Shown: one piece after another, positions 22,016 through 34,100 of the stretch
Position numbering within the stretch: the first letter of the stretch is position 1
Layout: every line of letters starts with the position of its first letter
NCBI RefSeq assembly: GCF_028769735.1
Contig: NC_088171.1
Span: 131,705,533-131,769,532 of the forward strand
DNA length: 64,000 nt
Direction: 5' to 3'
Source of the DNA: Zonotrichia leucophrys gambelii
Lineage: Eukaryota; Chordata; Aves; Passeriformes; Passerellidae
Translations under genes and position numbers: made by a program
Notes under the pieces: generated by a model
Told to the model about the DNA's origin: nothing
The model's input: the letters and a program-made list of their open reading frames with translations, nothing else
Databases searched by the model: none

Positions 22016-25000
22016 CTTAGTGATACTTTTGTTCCAGGGAGCAAAACAAAATCAACTGGTTCCTGGTTCCCTCGTGCACTTCCCAAACACTCCTCATTAG
22101 ACTGGAACAGAAAACATTACTGATGGTAAAAGGACAAATCAAGGCGGCCCCATCTCAATAAAGATTCCTCCATCAATTCATCTCCACTTTCTTTCAAATA
22201 CCTTGTTCTAAATTCAAAGTAGGAATCAGCTTAGTTTGGCCTGGATCTTACAAAAATTGGTCCTTAGCTGATGACTCATCATGGACACTTTTTTCTTCCC
22301 ACCACAGCTTTTCCCTGCTTTTCCAGTGGGCTTCTTCACCCAGTGCCTGATATACCCTGAAGGTGCTGCAGCAAACACCTAACCTGGCTCCTCTGCAAGT
22401 CCTACAGCCAAACCAGACTTACAGATTGTTTCTGTTTCTGTTGGCTCCTACCACACTTTGGAAGAATCTGCTCCTTAGATCTGGAGGAAACAAGGACAAC
22501 CCAAAATTTTGTTGAGTATCATCTACAGCATTAGCTTTATTATCAGACTTGTTTGCTATCCTCTATCTGCTTTATCCAGAGCCTGACCCGAACATACAAG
22601 ACTAGAATTTGCCTCTCACCCAGGATACATCCAACATAACCACTTTGACACTAACACTCCCAAATTTGGAGGTTTTATTCATGAACTTAAAAAAATGCTA
22701 AGCACAATTATTGAAACATTTATGCTTGGTAACAACATGCACATGAAGTGCAATCTAGCCTGTCTTTTCCATCAGGCATAAACAGATTGTCTCTAAACCT
22801 GTATCATTCAGAGCCTCCTGCTCTAGGAATTACACATGCATAAAACCTTTGGGAGTAATCTGAGGGCTCAACAGCTTTGATGGAAACAAGCATGAAGTGA
22901 CAAATGTATTTTTACCCACATTAAAATAATGATCTAAAAACCAGCAAGGGCCAGAACTTCAATGCAGGAGGCCTTGCACAGACACAGAATTAAACTGCAT
23001 TCCTTCCTCCAAGGAGCTCACAGGCAATTCACCCTGTAAGAGACAGCAGAGAACAGGAAAAGCCCAGGGAAGCAGCAGTGCTCAGCCTTGCAGGCAATGG
23101 CTGCAACAACAGAGTAACCTGGCTGTAGTAGACTCTGGTTGTGTTTCACAGAAAGAAAAGGCCCAGAGATAGTGGGGACCTGTGTGTATGGATATCTAAC
23201 AGTGTTCTCCTGGGGCTCCTCTGAAGACCAGACCAGAGAGGACTCCTGACTATATTTAGGCTTCTCATTAGGGTGAGCACGTGCCTGCACTGATGCTCAC
23301 CCTCATGCACACAGAAAACAGTTTTGACACAAAAGAGTTTCAATCCCTTTTCTGAGTTGCATCCCTGCAAGGAGCTCTCCCAACCTCATCCACACCACTG
23401 AGGCATGTTCCAGGCTGGTGGTGTAGAGAGGGAGCAGGCAGGTTGTGGGACACACCCAAGAGGGCAGTTCTGAGGATATTGCCTCACAAGTCCTGCTCCA
23501 CCAGCACCTTCAGCTAAGGCTGTGCCTTATGCTCTGGTTCACAACAAAAGCTTTTGTCCTCCATCCTGCTTGGCATTACACCCTGAGCACAGGAGGGGAT
23601 ATGGAAGAAGGAAGGAGCAACAGTTTTTCATATGAAACACAGAATTAAGAGAATTGCTCAGGATGTGGAAGGAGTCAAGGATGATGAAGTTCTGCTGAAA
23701 GTTAAGGAGCATCTGACTTTACCATAGATAACTTCCCTGAGAATGCTTTCCAAAGTAAATAAGCTACATAGTTTCTTTTTTTCCTAAAGATTTCTCGGAA
23801 GAAAAACCCTGCTGAGCTGGGTGTCAGTGCATTTTACATCACAGCATCTAGAAGTACTATATAAAAGTTGGTAAATTCCCTTCTTTGTAGCAGACAGCGA
23901 TTATCCCCCTTTGCAAAATGAGGAACAGAAGTTAGGTGGGTTGCTTGAGGTTGTACTAGGACTGAACATTGGTCTTTTGATTTTCAGGACCATGACTTAA
24001 ACCATAATCCTTCCCCTTTTTTCCACTACCATTGCAGTTTCCACTGCACTCAATACTCAGCATGGTGGTGATCATAATTTTACACTAATTTTGACTAATT
24101 TTCTGCATCACTGCTCTGCATTTAATTACTTCAAAATGTATCTCTGAATCATTTATATACTGTAAATGCTTTTGTGTGTTAGAATAGAAGTATCAAGTGG
24201 TCTGGCAAAGCTCAGCACTAAATAAATAGACCCTCAGGGAAAAATCTGAGGAAGCCGGGGAGATATTTCTTTTTCCAAAAAAGCTGTGGCTAGTCTTATC
24301 CGTATTTCCAAAGTCTGTTAGAAAGTTTCACAGAGCAAAACTGAGGAAACAATTGCAGAAACCAATTTGATTGATGCAGCCTCCTTTTCAGTGTCAATAA
24401 TTTTCAATAGGAGAGATCTGATTTTTTTGATGTGCTAATTATTTATACTTATTCAACCATGAAAAACAACAGGCTGATTAAGAAGGGTGGGGAAAGCAAC
24501 AAATAGAAAATACATAAGTTGCTTGCAATGAGCATTTAATTTGCTAAAATGCTCATTACAAAGCAAAGGAAATTGACAGGGCAAATTCAGGATGTCAACA
24601 GAAAATCAGCAAGCAGCATTTCTGGTAATAGTACAGTGCAGAATAACAGTGCCAAGACACAGTCTGACCTCTGTTCTCTACAGAAGATACTGTGGGTTAG
24701 AGAGTGTGGACTGCTGGAGAGGATGAAACCACAGATCCCCAGACACACTGAAACTGTAGTGATTAATGAGGCCTGAAAATAAATATTTTATTCCAATTCT
24801 CTTAACAGGAAATTCTACATCTTGCCCTGTGGATTCTATTTTTTTAATTAAAAAAAAAAAAGTGGAAAAGAGACACAGAAAATGATGAAATTTTTGATAA
24901 ACACTTCTAAATTAGAGAAAAACAATTACTGAAAATAACTTTATAACATGGTAATATGTAGACTGACATGAAAGCCCAGTTGCTGGAAGCATTTTCTCAT

Positions 25001-25832
25001 CTCTAGGACAGAATTAACTGGCAATTTACACATCGGCTGAAACATCTGAAGACAGTGCTACTTTAATGAAGAAATAGCAGAAGATGAGCGCAAGGTTATC
25101 TTAAGCTGTCAGAGGACATCTGGGTGCTGCTGGGGCTTGGGCTGGCTCTGTGCAGGTATGTCTCAAGGCACAGCTCCTTTTGCCAAGGTCCTCTCCTCTG
25201 GGAGATCCTCAGTAATCAGAAAGCGATCAAGGATGGGCTGGGTTGCCCTGGGCCATCCCATGAGCATTGTAGGAAAAGCCCCTCAGGAAGTCCTTGAGGG
25301 CACTTGGAGGATGAGGACACTCAAGAACTTCAGACTTGGCAGCACTGCAGATCCCATCCAGAAAAAAAAATTCTTGAAGACTTTTATTTGGCAACAACCT
25401 AATGCATGTAAGCAAAAAGATGAAAACTGTAGAACCACAGATTTTTTAACTGCAAGGATGCAAGGATACCTCAGTACCTGGGCACTCTGCCATGCCTGAG
25501 GCGCTGCACTAGTTTCAGCAGGTGGGACTCCACCTCCCCTGATTTTAAGTCAGTGAGCTGGTTGCTTGGTCTCAGCTCCTTCTCTGGGCTTGGAGCAGCA
25601 GGAGGTGACCATCCTCAGGTGGAAATTGTCTCATTGACATTAGACATGTACTTTAGCAGTGAACTAAACACCATCTAGATATTGGAGCACCAAGGCTAAA
25701 GGGAGCTGAAATGACAAAACCAGGCAAAGGCAGCCCTCTCACGGGCCATAATCCCAGGATTGCTCCTGAGATGCGGTGTAGTTTACACAACAGCCTTACT
25801 GCAGGACTGATCCAAAATCTACAATGTAGTAC
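22016..25832. other. Non-coding stretch, no feature recognised
   Basis: Mixed AT-rich sequence with a GC-richer part at 23000-23620. It contains the short inverted repeat described under findings (24527-24557). No gene or transposon recognised. Confidence 0.5.
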
Positions 25833-25933
25833 TTCTTTTTGGTTTTTTTTTATTTTATTTTTTGGGGGGTTTTTTTGTTGTTGTTGTTGTTTGTTTGGGG
25901 TTTTTTGTGTTTTTTGTTATTGTTGTTTTTTTA
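25833..25933. repeat. T/G-rich low-complexity tract
   Basis: Runs of T interspersed with G runs and TTG units. The Phe/Cys/Val-rich frame across it is an artefact of the repeat. Confidence 0.95.
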
Positions 25934-28821
25934 ATATTATTCAACGAGTTCCACCTAAACTCCACACCTTCTCCAGCCATTGCTTCTGTGGTACAGAACG
26001 GAAATTTTAAAATCATATGTTGTATATAGAATATACTTTATTTTTGGTATAACATATCTCTAGTGGCATGCAAATCTGGATTTTATTATTAAAAATTGAG
26101 ATTTGATTGAATCTGATTTGAAAATGAATTAATTTATGATAACATTAAGTCATACCAAATTGCCTGCTATTAGTTCAATATTTTTATCCAGCACAATAAA
26201 TAAATCCTTGTTCTCCTCAGTGAGGGACAGGAATATAATTATTGCACTGTGAAAAGCACATTTCTTGCAAAAACTTTTCAGTACTTTTTACTTGCTGTAT
26301 CTTGTTTGCCTTTAATTAATTTACAAAATGAAAAGAACACTAAGCTCTAAGTGAAACATTCATATTCTTCTTAACTTTAAAGTTTATTTTCTCTGTAGTA
26401 GTGTGAAACTTTCAAGATAAAATTCTCTGCTTTCTACTTACATGTACTCAATTTGTACACTACATTATTAGACTAAGGCTACTAACACACAACTGTGTTT
26501 CTATTGCTCCCAAGTCTATGGAGTCAGAGAGTTGCTTCCATCTACATTATTATTTCCCAATTTCTTTGCAGGCAAAATTCAATCCTCTGTTTTCTGCTCA
26601 TTCAGAGCTGAAAATAGTAGCCACTGTCTTGCATTTTCCAACTTCTTCCACAAAAAATATTTTTCATCACATTTTGTTACAAGATGCACAGAAAAGAAAG
26701 AAGACCGGGCAGCAGGGTTTGGAACCTGACACATTCAGGAGATTTGGAAGACGACTCCAAGTTCACAATGATCCAAATCAGGGATTCCTTTCAAGGATTA
26801 TGTTGCATAAACGTTTTTTAAAACAGGTTGGTATGGGTTGGTGACCTGCAGGGACCTGTGCTGCTGGCAGGGATGAAGCTGGGTGGGTGGTGAGCAGAGG
26901 AGGGGTGATGGAGATGAACATCAGGATGAAGTGGCAGGTGGAATGTGGCCAGAGCACCTCTACACACACAGCCATGCACGGAAACCCTTTGTGGAGGGGC
27001 AATAAACTCCAGGACCCTGAGTGTCATAGTAACTTCTCCTGGGACCTCCTCACATGTTTCTTGTCCCAATGCCTGGGGCTGTCCCCAGCTGCCCTGCTCT
27101 GGGCTGGGGTGGCAGGATGGGCCCTGGCTGTGACACTGCCCTGCCATACCTGTCTACTGACAGCAACTACTTGTGCCCTGGAAAGTTAATTGAATTTAAA
27201 ATTGTGCCTTACTATTAACTGAATGGTGAACTTAAAACAGTATTAATTTTAAGAAGAAATTAGTTCAGAGAGGAAACTATTAGCACTAACCATCTTCTTC
27301 CTGAATGTTCTGCTTTGCAGATATCCAGATATCTCATCAGCAGGAGCATGTGTCACTGTGAACAGTAATGAGGGTGTGTGTAACACAGCTCAGCAAATTC
27401 ATATTTGTCTGTAATATCCCTAGGAGCTTAGAGGTTGGCATTTTGGGTGCATTTAAAACTGTTAGAGGTGTTGTAGAGACATCTTCGGCTAGACATGAGA
27501 AATACATCTCCTGAGACAGCAGGTGAGAGACCGTTCTTGGAAGGAAGGAGAGGGAAAGATATTTTTTCAGAGGTGGTCACCTACTATCACAGACTTGCTG
27601 CAGGTCCAAACCTTGCCAAAAGAGGATGAAGCACCTGATTTTCACCAAGTTATGGACTGAATTACCTCTGCCCCACAACTTTCCTCCTTCCAACTGTTTT
27701 CCATGACATTATGTTGAGAAAGCTTTGGTGAAGTTCATTTCCTAGTCTGGCTTTGTGGGCAGATGCAAGTGCTCAACCATGGTTTCTGCTGACTCCCATG
27801 GAAAAACACAACAGCAAAGCAAGTAGACAGAGTTTGGAATTCATCTGATCTCACATAGCTACAAACTACAGCATTTCTGTGTTTGTATCAGTTCAATTAA
27901 TATGAACTATGATAAGAAAACTGTTAAGGAAGATTTAATAAGTAATAAAAAAGCACAATTTTTTCAATAAGATCAATTTAAGAAAACAAAAGACATCTGA
28001 TTGCTCTGCTGTAATAAAAATATATATATGTGGCAGTTTCAGTAATGTTTTATTTTCTTTTTCCATTAGATCTGAGAGAATCAAGAGTTTCCCCAGTGAA
28101 TGTAACTGACCGAGTGATTTCACTTATTCCTTCTTTGGACTGGATTAAGTTGCTGCCATCTGCTTAGTGTCCCAAGTACTTTTGAGGAAAATTCTTTTCA
28201 CTCAAATGTTACGTAATGGTACGTGGTCTCTTGCCATCCTTGAATGCAGTCACTGAAAAGACAGAGCTAAAAATAGGAAAAAATTAGTTATGATCACCAT
28301 CAATTGCTGTCTGTGCTCTGTCTTCTTTTAAGTCTGCCCTGCATCAGGCTGTTAGCTCCCTTTAAACTCACCTCCCTTTCTTCTTCTACTCCTAAAGACC
28401 AAAAGTACAACACTGACCATGTAATTCCATTCACCTGCTTTTTACTGAGCCCCAGGATTTTTTTGGCTTACATGTACTCTCCAACAAGTCTTGGTATGAA
28501 GTTTTCAGGAGATGTAAAACTCAATTTTTCCCTCGATATCTCAGTCATTTTTCTAGCATCACTTAAATATTTGTTTCATTTCTTTGCCGTATCTGTGTGG
28601 TGCTAAACTGTATCGAGGGGTTTGTTATGCCTTTGTTATTAAGGTTAGAATCCTTAACTGCTCTGCATTTCTGCTGAATGAAAGATCTTAGTAAACAGTC
28701 AGAGAAGAATTTAGGTAATGCTTTTTACATCTTCAGGTGTTAATGGCCCATATTTCCACTCCTGGATTCCAGTCCAAGAGTGCAGTTTTTAGCCCTATAA
28801 ATAATAAGTAAGGAGGGGAAA
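25934..28821. other. Non-coding stretch, no feature recognised
   Basis: AT-rich, apart from a GC-richer patch at 26820-27180 with open frames on both strands and no family resemblance. A short (AT)n run lies near 28020. Confidence 0.5.
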
Positions 28822-29000
28822 TCATCCCCCTATATTGACTTGATATGGACCACTTTCCTTTTTTATAGGACTGCACTGAAAGCTAATCCTCAGCTGTGTG
28901 CCCACTATGACTCCCAAATCCTCACATATTTCCAAGCAGCAGACAAACAAAAGCTTGAAGTTATACCATCTAGAGTCCTGAAAGATACATAAAAATCTAA
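28822..29000 (-). mobile_element. Ancient CR1-like LINE fragment
   Basis: The minus-strand frame contains EDLGVIVGTQLRISFQCSP, which matches the conserved post-RT segment of CR1 ORF2 that usually reads KDLGV.VD..L..S.QC. Similarity is limited to this segment and its flanks, and the copy looks much older than the CR1 copies at 10.2, 13.9 and 53.3 kb. Boundaries are approximate. Confidence 0.5.
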
Positions 29001-29267
29001 AAATTAAAATAAAGAGAAGGCACCAGGGAATATGAGTCCGTGCCAATATATGGATAATCTCATTGCACCCCATCTCCATAATTCTTGAGAAGTTGCCAGT
29101 AGCACATTAAGCAATAGGATTGCTATCTGCTTTGGATGTTTCAGTCAGTTCTTCACCTGCTTCCTGAGGGTGGAGAACTGCCTTTGGGCTAAGGGGTTTT
29201 CCTTTTGCTGGAATTCTCATTCATATTTATTTTTCATATATGTTTCATCTGCCCTACATGTATTCAG
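29001..29267. other. Non-coding stretch with polypyrimidine tract
   Basis: No element recognised. It ends in a T-rich and pyrimidine-rich run that leads to a CAG at 29265-29267. Confidence 0.4.
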
Positions 29268-29530
29268 GGAGGACAAAGCTGGGCGACACGCCTCTTACAC
29301 ATGGTGTGGAAAGCAATGAGGCTTGGGATGCTCATTATTCCCACAGGAGTCGGCCCCATGGTCTCCAACAGGCTGCCCAGAAACATCTGGCTCTCCTACA
29401 AGGCCAGAGTTTGTCTGTCAGGCTGTCTGAAGACTACTGCTAGCTGGATGTTCACTGGGCGTTAGCATCTGTTCAAGAGTATTGAGCAACACCTTGCAAC
29501 AGCTGGGGTGAAAATGCCAAGTTACAGTCA
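29268..29530 (+). other. GC-richer, CpG-containing block after acceptor-like site
   Basis: Downstream of a T-rich tract ending ATTCAG, the sequence shifts to a higher GC block with several CpGs (for example GGGCGACACGCC and GTCGGCCCC). Two plus frames run through it, to 29443 and 29465. No protein family is recognisable in either strand. It may be an exon of an unknown transcript, a decayed LTR or transposon fragment, or a conserved element. Confidence 0.2.
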
Positions 29531-31411
29531 TAGACACTTCAACAGGAGTGCAAAATGTTAAGTACTACAATTGCAATGTGGGGGAAAGGTTAATATTGCT
29601 CTATTCCTATGGAAAATGTCTGTAATGATCACCTGAAGTTCAGTGCTTCAGCTTCATCACATCATTGGCAAAAATGGATGTTTCTTTCAACAAAGTAACA
29701 ACAATTCTCCATGATAAATTACATAAAGAATCCCAAACGCTGAGTTGAAAGTCCTGCCGACAAACACCTTTTACTCAGAGTACTATGAAACTGAGTAAAG
29801 AACACATTAAAGTTATTATAGATAAGAAAAAAACAGTTGGAGGAAAAAACAAACCAGTTACAAAATATAGTTGCTTCTCATTGATCACTGGCTTCCAAGG
29901 AAAATTTAAGTGTTTACTACTGCAAGAGACATTGCTATTCCTATAAACTCACAGATAGGGCTTTTCTTGCTGATGCCTATTAATGATCCTCCATTAATGA
30001 TCCCCCATCATTCATCATCTTTCTTTCTCCATTAATCTCTCTTTCTCTTCACTCCTCCAGTCTGTGAAAAGCGCAATGGACTAATATAGTGCAGCCAATT
30101 TTTAAAAGCCCCAAGTCTCTTTTAAAAAACCCCAACACTCTCCCTGTCTGAAGAGTAACAACAGAAACTTTTATTTCACCCCAGGACTCACTCACTCCAT
30201 ATGACACCTGTAAACAATATATCAAAGCACCAGCATCACCCTTCTGACCTCCACTACTGCTCATACTGGGGTAATTAAAAAGCTCTTTTAAATATTTTTT
30301 TTATAAATACGAAATGACAGCCCAAGAATACGATGGGCTGGCATAGATGCATTTGGCATCATTGTAAAATGAAATTTATAAGGCTAATCCATTTACCAAC
30401 ATTTTAGAAGTTGGGAAACTTTCTGTCCCAGATGGCTTAACAGGTGACTCCTAATAAATTACACAGTACATTACAGCAGCATCCACCAGTCTTGTTAGAC
30501 TAACAAGTCAGTCAGCATTTCCATTATAAACCCGTATTTTCAAAGTTTATTAGATAGCCATAAAAACATTCTCCAAGCTGAGTCTTGGCACACAGTGGAT
30601 TTTCACCTTATGAACAAACTTTCTGTGTTACAGAAAGAACAATCACCTGAAACTCATGTTTCAAATTAGATCAAAATTGTCAAAGCTGATTAAAACCAAA
30701 ACCTCTGAAATTTTAAGAACTCCTAAAGCCCTTCTTGCTTTGTTACTGAGGATATTAAGTTTAACAAGGTTTTGTTCCTTTATGACCTATGATTTCTTGC
30801 TAACTGATCCTGAAGGGAGGTTATTGAATTTGCAACATGATAATTCCTTTCACAACAATGCACCAGAACGTCATAAAGGGAATCCTACACCACATTCTAA
30901 CAGAAGCAGATCTAAAGCTATGGTGAAAGGGGAAAAAAAAGGCAAATACAGTCTTGAAAAAATGGAGTCTTGAAAAAAAACTTTTAAATTTGTCTGCAGC
31001 CTGATTCTCTCTTGTTAGGTGCAATAATTAAGGTGAAATAATTATAATTAAACAATCCCTGAACATTTAAGGTGGAAATTAAATGGAAATTCTAAACATC
31101 TCCACATTTCATGTATTTCTCATTCTAATCTGCACATGCTGACATTTAAACATGCACACAGCAGACTTAATCCCAAATAGCCCAGAAATAGTAGCACAGG
31201 CACAGAAAGGACTTTGAGGGACACATGGTGATTGTTCAACATGTAAAGTATTAAAACCACTTCTATTGTTATGCCTGAAAGTTGAAGCAGACAACAATGT
31301 GAATTCTGTGCAATTTAAAGTTTCTTTGCTCAATGCAAGGAGCTCAATTTGTGTAGGTTGTTAGCACAGACATTTGTCCCCACACTTCAGTTCTGCCTGC
31401 CTGTGTTACAG
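29531..31411. other. Non-coding stretch, no feature recognised
   Basis: AT-rich. A small 14-bp-period duplication of ATTAATGATCC occurs near 29980-30005. Otherwise no element seen. Confidence 0.5.
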
Positions 31412-31662
31412 AAGAATCAATGGGCACCTCAGAGACCACGGCCTCTGCAGACCCTGGCTCTGATGGAGTCACACCAGCCACACCAGGCACGTTGAGCACG
31501 GTGCTGCTACCAGTCCCATGGGGGAACAGTCAGCATCAGACAGCTTTCAGAGGATCTTCTGAATCAGCTACTGCCTGTTCACACGCCTGTCCTGCTCTTC
31601 CAGATGACACAAGAAGGCAGAGCCACAGCATTGTCTCTTACATTTTTGAGGGGAGTGCATGA
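31412..31662 (+). other. Weak exon-like block, Ser/Thr/Pro-rich frame
   Basis: A pyrimidine-rich run ends in TTACAG at 31406-31411. Just after it an ATG at 31420 opens an 80-codon frame rich in Ser, Thr, Ala and Pro (for example SETTASADPGSDGVTPATPG) to a TGA at 31660-31662. Such composition also arises by chance in CA/GC-rich DNA. No domain and no clear donor. Confidence 0.15.
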
Positions 31663-34067
31663 CTGACTGCATGACTAACACCTGAAGTTGCCATTTTGGT
31701 TCAGTCCTTCAAACATATATTTTCTCTGAACAAATAAAAGATTTCAGCAATTTCTGAAGGACAGTTTGCATGCAGACATGCTGGCTCAGGTACAAGCATT
31801 GGCAAGGTCAGGGTTATTTCCACACAGTCAATCAGGCTGCACATATCATATTTCTTCCTCCAACCTAACTGCAAACTCAGCTGAAGTCTGTGGAGGGCAT
31901 CTTTCTTTTACACCTTGACTTCACCTCACTGTCATGGAGGAGATTCAGAGCTTTGCATCTGCTTTGTACTGCTGTAATTCCTTACAAGAGTACGAGGCAG
32001 CTCTGTGGCAATTTGAGCTGGTCAGGCAGTAACAGGCAAGACTCCAGACTGTCCCACTGAACAGGATGCATTAATTTGTTGTAAGAACAAATAAAACAGA
32101 ATAACAAATAAACAAACCAGAAGTCCAGATGAGGCAAGTCACATTGATAACCTCACTCTCCAGGCTGACAGCAACAAGGCAAGGGAAACTCCTTCAACTT
32201 CCTCAGTGCTGTATCAGCTCCCACCTCACCTGTGCTTAGCCTCTCTTCTTACTGCAGTTTTGCTCCTTCAAATCACAACATTGCTAATTTATGCTACACA
32301 CAATTTACTGTATTTAAATGCTTTTGGAAGAATGTAAGTGAAACTGGTTTCCATTCACATTTTGGCTTCATAGCTGACAAATCCCACATCAGTATGCCTG
32401 CTGTTCTTTGCAACAGATTTCATCAAGCCTTTGCTTTGCATTGCCTCACAGGCAACTTGTGTGAAGTACCCTCCCTCACAGACTGAACTTATCTCTCTCC
32501 ATAGAAATATGGGAAAGATAAGAAAGAAAAAGATAGGATAACTATTGACAGAGCACAGACGCATCATCCTAACAGTATTTTTATTTTGGTTACATTCTGG
32601 TAAAATCACCATAATCAAGCCATGTTCTGATATGACAAAATTATTGTCAACAAGTGGTCTGGGAAAGGCATAATGAAGGTCAATCCCAACCAAGGGAATA
32701 TTTCACATTCTTCCTGGCCCACAGGGCTTCCCATAATCTGAAAGATCCACAAACAAAAGAAGCTCTTTCCCATGTGACTCCTAAACTTCTGTTAGCCTTT
32801 GCTTTCCTCACATAAATACAGAAACAGGAGATGGCTTGCAAACTTTACAGTGAGAAGAGTTTTTACAGTCTCTATGGGCAGAACAATGTTTGCTTAATAT
32901 CTTTCACATTTAGAGAGAACTATATTCCTCTTGAGGTTACTCCTCTGCGTTGTTTTTATCTAAGGGATGTGAGAAGGGCAATTAAAGGGACATACTTGTC
33001 TGCAGCTGCTCCCTAAACCCAAGCCACAAGATCTATATGTGTCACCCCTTGATCCACACTATTTTTCATTGCTACTTTTGTTGACATTATCTAGGTAGTG
33101 CTAAGTCCTACAGCTCTGCTGATTTCCTGTGAAAGACAAGACATTGATTGCAACAGGCAAAATGACTGATGGGGTTTGGATTTCACCTTCTGCAGCTTTT
33201 TCATGCATGTTTTTCTCTTTCAGCCTTGTAGAGTTGTCTCATTAATGACATCTCCATTCTTTCCAGCTATCAAATATTCCCGACTACCGAGAGTTTTCCC
33301 CTCCCTGTTTTCAGAGGAGGTGGAACACCCTTTTAACTGGCTTTTTATATTAAATTATTTTATTTTCTTTTCTATCTTTTTATTACAGATGGAAAATGTA
33401 ATGTTCCTACTACAATAATTCACCTGTAGACACAGTGTATATTGAAGAGTCCATGTAGCAGACACCTCATAGTCCCTGTACCAAGTCTGGGGACTTAATG
33501 CCCACTATAATGGGGTTGACAAAGGCGTCATGAAAGTTATTCTTTGCACTTTTATTGTCTTGGGGGTAGTTCACTGTACCCCAAAGGTTTTGGACAAAAA
33601 ATTGAGAATTTATTAAAGACATGATGTGATTTTCCATCCTAAGATATATGGGTTAGCTTTAAAGGAAAATTTTGCCTCGGGTGATTTTGGACCAGCAAGT
33701 GATTCACGCACAGACCATGTCAGCAGGTCATCAGTGGCCATGAAAAGTTCTGAACTTCATTTGGCTTCCTTGTTTTGCAAAATTTAAACAGTGCTGTGTT
33801 TCCTGGTTAAAAGCAGCACCACCTTTTGTCTTAAAACCATCACAACCTAATAAAACAATGGCAAAAAGAAGTACTGTAACCATGGCTCAATTAGAATAAC
33901 ATCTAAGACAAAAAATCCCCCTTATTTTTGAAATGCTTTCCACCAAAATAGCACCTTGCTAATTAACAAAGCTCAAAACAGATTCATTAAAGGCCATATT
34001 GTGGCCATCAGATGGCAATGTGATGCATAAGACAGTTAAAGACAGTAATAAAAATCAAGCCATTCGC

Positions 34068-34073
<6 letters not shown>
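31663..34073. other. Non-coding stretch, no feature recognised
   Basis: AT-rich host DNA. 33840-34060 has short homeodomain-like sites (TAATTA) and a repeated GGCCAT, but nothing specific enough to call. Confidence 0.5.

Positions 34074-34099
<26 letters not shown>
34074..34099. repeat. Poly(A) homopolymer (A26)
   Basis: Uninterrupted run of 26 A. No retrocopy is recognisable upstream. Confidence 0.95.
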
Positions 34100-34100
<1 letters not shown>

